Counted from the first letter of the stretch, positions 34,086 to 46,600 are shown. The stretch: 64,000 nt of DNA from Dichetophora obliterata (GCA_963920525.1 OY986438.1:127692420-127756419); one strand, 5' to 3'. The notes: generated by a model from the letters alone, not told the origin. Made by a program: numbers and translations.

Positions 34086-36449
34086 AGATTTATCAAAATT
34101 TGTTATGCTGATATTAATCCTTTTTGAAGCTTTTATTTATTTTTTTTTTTTTTTTTGTTTATGAACATTTTTAGGAACAAAAAACTTTCCCATACAAAAT
34201 GTGGATTTTTGCCCAAAAAAGTTAAAAAATTCTAGGAAGCCTACGGGCTAACACATTGTGAAATCCTTCAGTAGACGGTACAAGAATAAGCCAAAGAATA
34301 TTTTAAACCGAGTTTATCATACTTTTTTTTTTATGAAGACCGAACCGGCGTAGTATGCATACGCATATGGTATAAATGTACGAGCAGCAAACAAAAGCAG
34401 CGAATTGCTCTTCAAAGCAACTTTTTAGCGACAATATTTATAGCTCAATTAAATGAAGATTGAGTTGAACTGAAGTAATTTATGGTTGGTGAAAGAAACA
34501 CATAAAAATTCTTGCAACCAATATGATGAATTTTATTACCCACCCACAAAATTACATATGGGTATAACTACCCACCATACCCATATTATTTACCAGGTCT
34601 GTTTACATCAGCAAATATTTACAAAATATTCACAAACACAAAATTTTTTTTTAGGTTAAAAATTTCCAAAAATATATCAAACCAAATCACAGTTAAACTT
34701 TTTTAAATACATTTTCATGATGTATAGTTTCTGCCACCGTTAGTGCAACGTTTTTTTTTTTTTGCACTTGAATATTCCCAGTGAACCAAAACTATCTTTT
34801 TTGAATTCATTTATGAACCTTTTTGGGTAGAAAAGTTCATTTTCGGCACTTTAGAATTAAAACGAAAACTTTATGTGGACACTAAACCATTTTTTATGAT
34901 CTTTATTTATCAATTTAACGAATTCAATCCTATTAATGATGTGGCTTAGATCTGCTAATTTAAAAACATAAATTAAAAATCGTCTACCAGAAAACGTACC
35001 CAAAAAGAATGCGAAAATTTCATGATTCTTTTGTGAACTTATTTAAGAATTTGAAAAAGTATCATTTACTGTTCTGAACTTATTTAAGAATAAAAAATTG
35101 TTAATTTATAATTGTTACAAAAATGCTAAAAATTTTTCTTTTTCGTCTCAAAATAAGTTTCTTAATAATTTTTCAACAGAATTTAACTTTTCTGATGCAA
35201 TAAATGTTCACGAATTTTAACTTCTCTGGAAATTGTTTATAAAAATTAAAAAAATAACAAAAATTTAAAAAAATGTCTATCCGAAAACGTGCTCAAAACT
35301 CTCACTTTACGCAAAACCTTCGCATATGGTTCAGTGGGTTTCTTCTCATATATTTTTCGGTCTTAAAAATGGCTTATAACATCATTTGAAAGTCAGATTA
35401 TAATAAATTATAAATGTAATACGAAGATCTTAAATAAATTTATTTCGCTGAGTTTGAATCTGGGGTTTGATCTAAAATCACTTGAAACAATGATATTTGA
35501 AATTTGAAACAGTTGAGTTTGATCGAAAAATAGCCAAATGGCGGCGTTTGAAAAATTTTTTGTCATTTTTACAGCAAATTTTTGTTAATCCAATCCAATG
35601 AAAATGAACATGAAATTCCAATGAAAATGAAAAAATTCCAATGTGCAATGTGTCGGTGAGATTATGATCTATTCCATGAACATAATAATTACGCGTATTT
35701 AAAACAAAAATTAAGATTCGTTAAAAATTGACTGAGTTATGAGAGTCGCCAGCTCGAAAAACGTAGTTTTCAAGAGAACGCGTTTGAAGCTTTGAGAATA
35801 GTGCAATACCTGCTGATAACTTTTGAACCATTACAATTTCGATTTTCTTTTTCAGTATATTATTCAACATAGCTATCGAAAAATGTTGATAATACAAAAT
35901 TTTAGATTTTTCCGACTGAACTAACCAGGCTGGACCCTTAAAAGCATTTTAACCAAAAAAACAATTTATTGTAATCGTTTATACAATAAATTGATAGGTT
36001 TTGCTTATTGATAGCTTTTTCTATTCAAAACGACAAAAAAATCCATTTCCATGCATAAAGCACGAAACTATATTACTATTTAATGGCCTTGGAGATACAC
36101 TTAGCTGATCTTAAGTAATACCAAATTTATAAGCCACAATGAAATTATTTATGTATTCGGATCATCTACCAAAAAAGTACTGCTCTAATCAAAAAATCCT
36201 GTTCTAAATTATACTTTCAAATCCTAGGAATTTCATCACAACACTAACCATTTGCAACTAAACATTCATAAATATACGTAGATCCAATTACATAATACTT
36301 TTTAGTCTAATTTTGAATTGACATTTTAACAAGATAATATCAAAAAAGCTACAGTTGTTAACAAAGGTACTCATGTGATTTAATGGAGCAGTTAACATAT
36401 AATTTGTTATACTTTGCGATTTTTATATGAAGAAAGGTAAAGCGTTTTT
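34086..36449. other. No gene seen; AT-rich DNA
   Basis: T-runs lie near 34139-34156 and 34750-34763. A short inverted repeat, AATTTATTGTA with its inverse, lies near 35967-35996. No open frame carries a recognised motif. Confidence 0.4.
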
Positions 36450-36871
36450 AGATTGATTGATTAGATTCTTTCTATTCGATCAACCTGCACATTGAAATGT
36501 GGGGACCAGACTTGACTTGCATACTCCAAGTGAGGATGCACAGTTGAAGAATATTGCATGGTAGGTTTTATTTAACTATCAAACTCTTTGGCCCATCGTT
36601 TTATAAAACCAACCGTGGAAAATGCTTTTTTACAAATTCTATCAATATGTGGTTAAACGACAACTTAGAATCTATACCAAGGTATTAGACGTTAGTTGCA
36701 CGAATTAAGGCAGTATCTTTTATTTTTTTTATCAAAAATTAAATTGTTCCTTTTACACGAAAAGCTAATTTGGCATTTATCTGTATTTAAAAACATATTA
36801 TTTTTATAACACCAAACCTCAAAGGATTTAAGATCAGACTGGAGTAGATCTTAATTGTCTTAAGCATCTAC
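36450..36871 (-). pseudogene. Outer jockey-like LINE, 3' half of RT, split by hAT insertion
   Basis: Read on the minus strand this continues the reverse transcriptase that starts at 40770-41955. After the YADD box come LQSDLKSFEVWCYKNNMFLN, then TDKCQISFSCKR, then HIDRICKKAFSTVGFIKRWA. HPHLEYASQVWSPHF, VQVDRIERI and a stop follow. These are the thumb-region motifs of jockey/CR1-type RT. Several stops are present. The segment ends at the 8 bp duplication GCATCTAC (36864-36871), and the reading resumes after the same 8 bp at 40770-40777. Confidence 0.85.
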
Positions 36872-36892
36872 TAGGACTTTCAATCCTGGGAT

Positions 36893-36976
36893 CCTGAATC
36901 CCAAAATCCCGGGATATCGAACCAATTTCTAGTCGTCCCGGAATACCGGGATTCAAAACCCTCAATCCCGGGATTT
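36893..36976. repeat. Subterminal AATCCCGGGAT cluster, left
   Basis: Words such as AAAATCCCGGGATATCG, CCCGGAATACCGGGATT and CTCAATCCCGGGATTT occur in under 90 bp. They match a mirrored cluster at 40676-40740 near the right end of the same element. The CCCGGG core is palindromic and strikingly GC-rich for this window. A role as transposase binding sites is inferred from hAT biology. Confidence 0.75.
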
Positions 36977-37204
36977 AATTTGCAAGAAAATATAAAAATT
37001 TTCAGCAACTATAAATGCAAATGCATTGCAAACGATGGTTTTTTTACTATCGAAATCACCCTGTTCTTTTTTATAACTCAATACACTTTGAAAGAATATT
37101 TTTTAGATTGTTTTGGTTGTGATCTTAAAAGACTCTGCTTACTTGGCTGTTCAATTTTCATTGAACTTTGAAAGTACCAATAGTCTTATTACCTGGGCTA
37201 GAAT

Positions 37205-38419
37205 TTCGATGACATATCATCTTTTTTTTCTGCTGCTTTTAAGACATTTCCTGGTTATTTAAGAAGTCCACTTACGTTTCCTAAATTCCAAGTATATTGG
37301 AGCCTAGATTGATTCGTGATAAAGAAGTAAACAAAGAGCACAACAAACAAGTCTTTGCAGAATCAATGCAGTCGCTTTTTTGAACCTTTGCTTTTGCAAA
37401 GTAGTAGAAAAACATTGCTTTGAAGGCGACATACAGCATATAATTCTGTTTTAATTTAACAGAAGGTGTTCGTATAGGCTTATCAAAGTTGATGGTACTG
37501 CAGAAACCACAGAAGACTACTGATGAGTTGATGTAGCTATCAACGAAACAGCTGTCTAGTCTGCTTGGTGGTTTGTTCTGCAAAGAACTTATTGTTGTTG
37601 CAACCTGTTGCTTCATGAACTTAATTGGCATTAAGCTCATATATAATTCTAAAAAATATCTTTTTTAGAATTATTAAAAAAACAAAAACTTTTTAGATTG
37701 ACGAAAATTCGTCATTTTTCATCGTTTTTTATTGGTTTTAGTTTATCGGTTTTAGATTTAAAGCATTTTCTGGTTGTTTTTAGCGATTTTTAAGTTATTT
37801 TTGGACATTTTTAATTATAAGAGCATATTTGGTTTTTTAAGTCATTTTAGTGTTATTTTAATATATTTTATTATTTCGTTTTTTTTCGTACTAAAAAATG
37901 TAAAAACGCAAGTTTTTAAAAATATTCCTTTAGCAATAGAGTCCCTTCAATCAAAAACATTACCTGGCAAAAAAATGAGTAGCTTTGTTTATAGACCTCG
38001 ATGAAAAAACAGCTATGCGCGTGGTGAAACTGACGAAAGGGTATGTAGAAAGATGAAATAAGTGTAATGCTTATTTTTAACTATGTCATTTTTATGACGA
38101 CTCAAAAGTTCATCACCTAAAATATCACCTTAATAAAACTCTACAACATTTTCTGCATAGTTCCATTTAATAATTTATTTGTTTTTAATTTTTGAAGATT
38201 TTCCAAAGATAGAAAAAATTTCAACATTTTGTTATTTTAGATTTGATTGACAACAACTGACCACTGAAAATGGCATAGTGAAAACCAAGCATTAGATAAA
38301 AACTCTGGATATGTTAGTTTTTGTTAACTCTATTTTTAGCTCTATTGCTGAAATATTATTGGCAACAATTTTTATACTAAGAAATTAGAAGAGGAAGTTA
38401 CATTCGATGACATATCGTC
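37205..38419. repeat. Segment bounded by a 17 bp direct repeat
   Basis: TTCGATGACATATCATC at 37205-37221 and TTCGATGACATATCGTC at 38403-38419 differ at one base. Both are followed by a T-run. This fits a target duplication around a retroelement inserted in minus orientation with its A-tail at 37222, but the 1.18 kb between them has no recognised domain. A 119-codon minus frame at 37281-37640 has many Cys residues but no pattern I can name. Confidence 0.5.
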
Positions 38420-38424
38420 TTTTT

Positions 38425-40605
38425 ATTTTTATTTATTTATTTATTATTTCTTCTATGGAAAATTATCCTTACAGACTTAGCAACTTAATTATATAATAAG
38501 TACAATGTTAATTAGCGTTTAATAACAGATTAATTGTATTTTTAAATGCATCCTTAGGCATAGAAAAATCGAGCAAGCTATTATTATACATTCTATTTAA
38601 AGCAATAAGTGCCCTATTAATTGGCTCATTAATGGCAGAGTTCGTTCTGTGACAGTTAATGTAAGAATAATCAGAATTACGTAAAGATTTTTGTGGGATG
38701 TTAAACTATACTAGTCCAAGTAACTTTTCTGAAACAATATTGCCATTAATCAAACCATAAATTATCATAATGCTATGTAATGTCCTTCTAGCTCCAAGCA
38801 AAGATAGGCCAATAAGCAGGTGACGCGCTCTATAGGACGGAAGAAGTTCAGAAATACTAATTGAGCGCAAAGCAAACTTCAAAAATCTTTTTTGGACTCG
38901 CTCCAGTCTGTTTATACTCACAGAATAGAATGGGCACCAAGCAAATGAAGCATATTCAAGGCTAGACCTAACAAGAGCCGAATATAGAGCTTTAAATGTG
39001 TACGGATCAGAGAACCCTGCACTATTGCGCTTAAATCCTAGAAGAGAATAGGCCTTGGGGATGATATGATTTAAATGAGAATTAAAACTGAGCCGAATGA
39101 ATTTCAGATAATCTTACAAGCACAGTGTTATCAAAAGTGTAACTAAATAGAACTGGAGAATTAATCTTGTAAAAAGAAACAACAAAGCATTTACTAAGTT
39201 TCAGTGATAATTGATTTAGTTTGAACCAAGAAAACACATTAGCGAGTTCTGACTGAAGACGAGTAGCATCTAACTGATTTTTAACTTTATGGAATACTTT
39301 CAGATCATCAGCATACAGTAAAAATTTGGCAATATTGAAGCATTTAGAAACATCATTTATAAAAATAACAAAAAGTAAGGAGCCAAAAGTAATTTCTTGA
39401 GGTACCCCTGAAGTTGCTAAAAATGAAAAAGAATAGACATTGTCAAAAACAACACGTGAAACTCTATTAGAAAGGTATGACCTCAACCAAGACAGGAGAG
39501 TTGAATGGAAACCAACCTTGGCGAGCTTGAGTAATAAAATATCATGAGATAGTGTGTCAAAAGCCTTCGATATGTCGGAGTAAATGACCTCAAGTTGTAG
39601 CCGTTCTTCAAAAATAGTGATGCAGTAATTTGTAAAAATACTAAGATTCGTTGTAGTAGATCTCCCAAAGACAAAACCATGCTGGTTTGGACAAATTGTG
39701 TTTTTTAATGCAAAGTATATTTTATCTTTAACGATTTTTTTTTTTCAAAAAGCTTTGAAATATTGGTCAACTTAGAAATTGGTCTATAATTTAGAACATC
39801 ATGTTTATTTCCAGCTTTGAAAACTGGTGTTACAAGCGAAACTTTCCAATGAAAACACCAGCACTAAGAGATTTATTAAATTCATAAAAAGAGGAAAAGA
39901 TAGAGACTGAACAAACATTAACGAAGTTGTATAATATCCCATTAAAAAACGTTAAAGAAGGAATATTTGATTTGGCATCAGTTTTAAAGCGATTTTCAGT
40001 ATTTAAAATATGCAGATTATAAAGAAATTTATTCAAAAAGTTAAATTTACGTGCATAATAGTGTAATGTTTTGCTTTGTACTCGAGGCTTCCAGTAGTTA
40101 TGAACTCCTTGAAGAATTTATTACGTAAATTCTACAATTTTCTTAAGCCCTTAGTGTATCAAGGAAGCTTTTTTTTCTTTAAAGGAATGTTAGTAGTAAA
40201 TATATTGGATAAATTACTTAGAAAGATATCAAAGCATTCCGAAACATCCAGGTTATCAAAAAGCTAATTCCAATCAATGCCATCAATGAGCCGATTAATA
40301 GTTTCAAAATTACAATTATAAAAATCAAAATGATATTTCACAGAACTAGTAATGGTCAGAAAATCATAAAATTCAACATCAAAACTAAGTTTAAAGTGAT
40401 GAATACTTGATTCGGATATAGGAAATGGGCATTCATATAATTCATAACTAAGAGACTTAGATATAAAAATTAAATCAAGTAACTTAGATAGTTTATTAAG
40501 AATAGAATTAATTTGTATCAAATCCATACTAAAAAAACTATCGATAAGATGCATTTCATGTGCTTGGTTTACATTTGTTGGAACATATATGCTGTTCTAG
40601 AAATT
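38425..40605 (-). mobile_element. Inner jockey-like LINE, 5'-truncated
   Basis: It runs from the end of the endonuclease through a full reverse transcriptase to a 3' tail of repeated AATAAA (plus-strand TTTATTTATTTATT at 38425-38445). Orientation is minus, the same as the outer LINE that the host hAT element interrupts. No clear target duplication was found. 5' truncation and an A-rich tail are normal for LINE copies. Confidence 0.85.
38508..40603 (-). pseudogene. Jockey-like endonuclease C-terminus and reverse transcriptase
   Basis: The order on the minus strand starts with YVPTNVNQAHEMHLIDSFFS and LLDLIFIS (endonuclease end, 40600-40270). Next come VTPVFKAGNKHDVLNYRPIS (RT fingers, near 39835-39775), QHGFVFGRSTTTNLSIF, and SDISKAFDTLSHDIL (motif A). 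SGVPQEITFGSLLFVIFIND (motif B region), YADD at 39304-39315 and SLEYASFAWCPFYS follow, then RVQKRFLKFALR and a stop at 38508-38510. Breaks include frame changes near 40260, 39845 and 39120 and a stop near 38705. The usual QG of motif B is QE here. The copy is recognisable throughout and therefore not very old, but inactive. The clade is jockey/CR1 in the broad sense. Confidence 0.88.
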
Positions 40606-40675
40606 AAGGAAAAAAGAGTTATTAACGATCGCTGCTAATTACAGCTTAATGCCATTATTTGAAAATTTTGGCATT

Positions 40676-40740
40676 TCGGGATCCCGAAAAATCCCGGGAT
40701 CTCGGCATAACGAATTTTGAATCCCGAAATCCCGGGATTT
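40676..40740. repeat. Subterminal AATCCCGGGAT cluster, right
   Basis: CATTTCGGGATCCCGAAAAA, TCCCGGGATCTCGG and ATCCCGAAATCCCGGGATTT lie 30 to 95 bp inside the right terminus, mirroring 36893-36976. Confidence 0.75.
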
Positions 40741-40769
40741 GCCTAAAACCTTTGGGATTGCAAGCCCTA

Positions 40770-41955
40770 GCATCTACTGTTCTGTATATTTTCATATCAT
40801 CTGCATAAATAATCACATGATAGTGTTTGATGATGTGAGTAACATTATTAATTCCCAAAATAAACAGAAGTGGACGCAGGTGGCTTCCTTAAGCAACACC
40901 CGATTTTTGAACAAATTCAGAAGACAACACGCCTCGGAACCGTATTTGATAAGATCGCTCTATCATATACGATTTGATCCAGCTTACAATATATTACGGA
41001 AATCCCACTAATTTTACTTTAAAATAATAAGATTATGTGGTCATTTATCAAAAGTTTTGCTAAATTCAGTGTAAAAACAATCGATTTTGCTACCAGAATC
41101 AATAGATTTCAATCAGAATGTAGTGAAGTCGAAGAGAATTGACACAGTGGCCAGTTACAAGACCATACTGACGAGTTGTCATGACTTGCCCTTAGTGAAT
41201 TTTCACTTGATCGTACTCTATTCGCTCAAAAAGTTACGGAATTGAAGAAAACTTAGCTATAGACCTATAATTATTGACGTCATTGCTGCAACCTGTTTTG
41301 TAAATAAGACTGATAAATGATTTTTTTCCAAAAACGAGGGAAAATTACTTTCATAAATTGATTTATTAAAAAGTAAAGAAAATGGTTCACACAGAATGGA
41401 CCCACATTATTTTACCACTGCGGTAGAAATTTCATCTGGATCAGAGCTAAAATCTTCATAGATTGATTCAATGTACTTCAAAGTATACTCTGAGGTAAAT
41501 GATATATGCGCTAAAAAACTTTGAGTGCGCTGTTCATATAATCAAAATACGATATATCAGGATTAAAAGAATCTGAACAGAATGATTTTTTTAAAAAGAT
41601 TGGCAATAGGCCACAAATTACGGTAGAATCGTCAGTAAATTCATCCTAAATTTTGAAACAAGAAGAAATTTCATCAGTCTTCTTCTTAAGATTATTAAAT
41701 CCCCAACATTTCTTCGGATCAGACAATATACTCAGCTCAATTATCCAAATACTTATTACATAAAGCAGCTGATCGATTTTCAAATTCCAGAAATAAACGT
41801 TTATATTTTTCTAGGCCATTTGAGTAAAAACTACAAACAGATTTCTTCCAAGTCCTATTTCTATTGTCGCGAAGAAATTTTTCGCAAATTTGAGACATTA
41901 TGGTACAGACTGAGAGAACATGGCAAAAAACTCCGTATAGAATCCGCATGTTTTG
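40770..41955 (-). pseudogene. Outer jockey-like LINE, 5' half of RT, split by hAT insertion
   Basis: From 41949 the minus strand shows a basic linker (SQICEKFLRDNRNRTWKKSV), PKKCWGFNNLKKKTDEI and SSDPDEISTAVVK. GSILCEPFSLLFNKSIYESN, NNYRSIAKFSSIPKLFE and SGVA-GSHLRPLLFIL follow, then the active site YADDMKIYRTVDA (YADD at 40796-40807), where the hAT-type element enters. Stops and frame changes are frequent, more than in the inner LINE, which fits its being the oldest layer. The remaining third of the RT is at 36450-36871. Confidence 0.85.
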
Positions 41956-42049
41956 ATTTTATGTTAAACAGACGAATTTTGTCACTATAGTTTGTGCTAT
42001 ATCTATTTTAATTTAATTTAATTTTCAGTGTAATGTGACCTCAAGTGAG

Positions 42050-43690
42050 TTAACAGGGTTGGGTCCTTTTCGCAGAATTTCAAAATCTTGAAATCAAAAT
42101 CTTGAAAAAAAATCTTGAAACGAAAATCTTGAAACGAATATCTTGAAAAAAAACCTTGAAACTCAAAATCTTGAAAAACCTACGCATAGAATGGGCTGGG
42201 TCATTTTCGCAGAATTTCAAGATCTTGAGAAAAAAATATTGAAAAAAATCTTGAAATCAAAATCTTGGAAAAAAAAAATCTTAAAAAAAAAATCTTGAAA
42301 AAAAAACTTAAAACGAAAATTTTGAAAAAAAATGCGCGCGCGCATTAAAGAATACATCCATGCGTAGGTTTTTCAAGATTTCTTTAGTCCAATTTCGAAA
42401 GAAGTATCTAATTTTTCGAAAATAATCAAAATAATGAATAATTGTCATGTCACAGAAATTGTCAAATTTTAAAATAAATGTCAAATTGTCCAATTATTAC
42501 AAAAAGTTTCAAATTTCAAAAAGTGTCAAATATCGAAAAAAGTGTAAAAATTGGAATAAGTGCCGAAATTTAAAAAAAATTTTGAAATTTTGAATTAGTA
42601 TCAAATTTAGAAATGTTCAAGTTTTGCAAAAAATGTCATATTTAATTTTGAATAAGTGCCAAATTTCAAAAGTGACAAATTTTGCAAAAAAATTGCATAA
42701 ATGGACAAAAATCCACCACGTCCTCGTCGTTTGTCTGGATGACGCTAAATGTGGGACCACAAATATTTAAAAAATTTATAATTTTGCCAAAATTTGACAT
42801 TTTTGTTTTCGAAATTAGACACAGAACAACCTTTCTTAAAATTTCAAGATTTTTTCAAGATTTATGCATATTTTGTGTTTTCCAGATTATTTTTTTTTCA
42901 AGATTTTTTTTCAAGATTATTTTTTTCAAGATTTTGACCATCAAGCATTCGGACCGCTCCCGCATAGCGTAATGTATTCTTTAATTCGCGTGCGCGGATT
43001 TCTTAATTGAAAATTTGACACTTTTTTGAAAAGTGTCCAATTTCGAAAGAAGAATCAAATTGTTCGAATAATGTCAAATTTCGAAAATAATCAAAATAAT
43101 GCATAATTGTCAAGTAACAGAAAATGCAAAATTTTGAAATAAATGTCAAATTTTCCAATTATTTCAAAAAGTTTCAAATTTCAAAAAGTGTCATATATCG
43201 AAAAACGGTAAAATTTGGAATAAGTGCCAAAATACGCAAAAATTGCCAAATTTTGAATAAGTGTCACGTTTGCAAAAAATGTCATATTTAATTTTGAATA
43301 TGTGCCAAATTTCGAAAAGTGACAAATTTTGCAAAAAAAATGTCAAATTTTAAAAAATTTGAATTCAAAATTACTACTTTGTGATTTTCTTTTTTATGTT
43401 CTGAAAACATAAGAGTTCATAAATGAACAAAAACCGACCACGTCCTCGTCATTTGTCTGGATGACGCTAAGTGTGAGACCATAAATATTTAAAAAAATTA
43501 TAACTTTGCCAAATTTTGACATTTTTGTTTTCGATATTAGACACTTTTCCGTTTTTTTCTCGAAATTATGCATTTTGTTCGAAAGAACATTTCTTAAAAT
43601 TTCAAGATTTTTCAAAATTTTTTCAAGATTTATGCATATTTATGTCAAGATTTTGACCTTCAAGCATTGGGACCGCTCCCGAATCAACAA
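42050..43690. repeat. Higher-order repeat: two ~650 bp units of short AAATTTCGAAAA / TCTTGAAA modules
   Basis: 42085-42330 is an array of AAATCTTGAAA-type words. Unit 1 (about 42385-42966) and unit 2 (about 43035-43688) are tandem copies. Shared landmarks are CAATTTCGAAAGAAG, GTCATATTTAATTTTGAATA, CCACGTCCTCGTC with GTCTGGATGACGCTAA, TTGACATTTTTGTTTTCGA, TTTCAAGATTTATGCATATT and CAAGCATT-GGACCGCTCCCG. Each unit is built from 15-20 bp GTGTCAAATTTCGAAAA modules on its left and inverted TTTCAAGATTTTT modules on its right. 42333-42365 and 42961-42997 (CGCGCG, then ATTAAAGAATACAT) are inverted, so unit 1 could fold. It is not coding. Confidence 0.82.
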
Positions 43691-46600
43691 TTTAGTTAGA
43701 ACGGAGTTATTAACATCTATCAATTATTTATTTTACAATGCAGACATGGTATCATTGACTTGCACGTGAGTGCGTCTGAGCTCTGTCCATCCCTCAAATT
43801 ATTTATTCAAAAATAATGTTTTTTACTTAGTTGTACAAAAAAGTTCGAGAATTACCTAGTCTTGTACTTGAACTAATAGATTCACTGTGCGACGTTACCA
43901 GTCTTCATCAACGCTGTTGTCATTGTCGTTGTCGTTGCCGTCACTTTCATCATTAAAAATATTTCTCATGTGGCCGCTTTGTGGGTGTTATTCATCAAGC
44001 GTTTTTTTGAACATCGCACCAGGCGCCACTTGGTGCCGACATGGATGGGTGGTAAAACATAAATGGGCGATTGGACTCAATTAAAGTGGCGATACTCGAG
44101 GTCCTTATTTATATTAAATACTAGCGCAAGAAATAACAGCAGCGTTAAAACATTTTTTGGCTCAAGTTGGCTCAGTTTTGTTGATGTTGTTGTAGCTGCT
44201 GCTGTTGTTGTTGTTGTGTTATAAAATTCTGAAACCTATTTTATGCATGATGTACTTAGGCAACAATGACGATGCCAATAAAAAAACTGAAGTGCGTGTG
44301 AAGTGACTTTATGATGATTTTTGTTGTTAGTATTTTTTTTCCTTGTGATGTTTATTGGACGCATTCTTCTGGTCGTCAGGCATTTTTTTAACATTAGATG
44401 ATATGATGCGTTAAAATAAAATTGAAAATAGAAAAAAATTCAGCTGTGGCCTAAAAAGTTTAACTGTAGATTAACCTTGCTTAATGTGAAAGCTATGCCA
44501 AAAGCAAGACATTAAAACCTCATCGATTTCATGTTTTTATGATCTACGCTTAGTTTTGTCTACATGCCACACGCATTATTTTATTGAACTATTCAATGAA
44601 GGTCGTGACCTATTGCAGCAACTGTCTGGTAATTGAAATTTTCAACAAAAAATCTCATCAGCCCATTCATTCATTAAGTTCTTTATTTATCATGATGAGT
44701 GCCAACATCATGATTACTAAAGATTCATTCATTTAGGACCTACAAACATGGCAATAGAGAAACATGGTTTCCAAGGCATCACCCAACAAAAGATCCAGAC
44801 TAGACAAGCACATTAAGAAGTGTGTTGCTTATTGTTTTTGATGCTTTTTTGTTTGTTGTTGTTGTTGTTCTCCCTTTGTTAGCAGGACTTTTATTCAATT
44901 TTAGACATATTTATCAATTTAGTCAAGTAAATGATATGATTCTTCAAATAAGGTTATTGCATTTCAGTTGCGCACAAAAGTGATTAGCTGTGTCGCTGAT
45001 ATGGTTTTCAAGGAAACAAACAGTATTGCGTGTTGGTGTTTTAACTACCACTGTTGAAGCCTGTGTTGAAGCTTAAAGTAAATGTTCATATAAAATAAAT
45101 AACTCTGATCACTTTTTTCAAGCTCAGAGTTTAAAAGTTTCACTTTCTGATTTACCCAAAGCTGCAAAAAAATTTATTTTGATCGCTGTGAGTTACTGGA
45201 TGTCATTTATTTGTGTGGGGAATGAATTTTTGTTAATTACTCAGAGAAAAAAATATTACGAATAAATGGTTAAAGCTCTAGTGTGTGTATTTGTTGTTTA
45301 TATATTTTATGCAAAATAAAATTATTTATATATATAAATAAAAAACGGAAATTATAGAAGTAGAAATTTTTTTAGAATGAATTTTGCATTTCAATGCAAA
45401 TACGAAACTTAAAACCTCAATACAAAACTAAACACCAGCATTAAATATGTATGAATGGCTTATTGCAAAAACATGATAAGTCACATGAATTCCAAAATTG
45501 ATATTCTTTCCATTCTTTACCAACATCCGCCAAGGGGATTGCGGATATATTCCGGTAAGTTCCGGATCTACACGTTATAGTGTCTTGTAGTAACTTCGTG
45601 TTTTTATACAAATTTACATTTTCTTATTTTTAATTTTGTATTCATGTTATTTATGTTATTTCATGTTTTATTCATGTTATATCATGTTTTTACAATAAGA
45701 CTTTCTGATATTATATACTTTTTTTTAGTAATTTAACAACTAAGGCCTCTCACTAAGAAAAACCAATTTACTTTTTTCAACTTAAACTGCTTGCTTTGCA
45801 CTGCCCGATAATAATAAGCTTCGTTTTACTTAACTCTTTTACTCAACTCAGAAAGATATTTGAACGGACTATATCAACAGAATATCCGATCTTTATTAAG
45901 AATAAAAAAATTAACAAAGTAAATGCCTACTCTAAAATTCCGCTTACCAGATGTCAAATCAATTGCATTTACGTGCGAATGTAAAATAAAAAAGAAACAT
46001 GTTTGTAAAGGGCACAAAGGTGGTGATTTTAATTTTTTAATTGAACCTGATTAGGACATTTTGACACAAAGTATGTAAATAATTAATTGACATTCTGAAA
46101 AAACAAAATTGAAAGCGGTGTACTAGAAAATTATAGAGAAGTGCAAAATGCAAATTACTGTCGTCAGATGTGAAAACAAATTTAAAAAATAATTCAATAA
46201 CAACGTTCTTTATGTTTTTTCTCGAACAAGACAAAAGGAATAGCATGAAAATAAAATTAAAATATGAATAAATACTTAATGAATAAATACTTAAGCTGGC
46301 CATTCACGTTTTGCCTACCAGCCGTGGCCTAAGGTGTTGAAATAAAGTTAAGTATGTATACTGACAGACCGCGACCAGCCGGCAAACTGGAACAGCTTTC
46401 CGGCTTTAAGCCTACAATTTCCATTTTTCACTCTATCATTTTTCACTATGCCGTTTTTGCCAGTTTTGTAATCGTAGAAGCATGATAAATTTCCCAGTGT
46501 CACGTGATAACATTGTCCAGTTCCATCCTGTTTTTTCTTACTTTCAGTTTTAAGCCGTTTTGATTGCCAAGAAAATTAAATATTGCCCTATATGATGCGG

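Larger units (their letters stand above)
36872..40769. mobile_element. hAT-type element, 3.9 kb, inside a LINE and containing a LINE
   Basis: The left end reads TAGGACTTTCAATCC and the right end, inverted, TAGGGCTTGCAATCC. The 8 bp duplication GCATCTAC lies at 36864-36871 and 40770-40777. Both subterminal regions are packed with AATCCCGGGAT-like words (36893-36975 and 40676-40740), the type of repeated site that hAT transposases bind. The insertion falls in an RT reading frame immediately after YADDMKIYRTVDA, which independently fixes the boundary. The interior includes the LINE at 38425-40605 and an unassigned 1.4 kb; no hAT transposase is recognisable. Confidence 0.9.

Noticed and set aside
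42085..43690. Regularly repeated short words suggesting a CRISPR-like array
   Set aside because: Repeats are variable in length, lack unique spacers of constant size, occur in both orientations, and the DNA is eukaryotic.
43887..44084. Ser/Leu-rich plus-strand frame
   Set aside because: Low-complexity pyrimidine-rich stretch; no other support.
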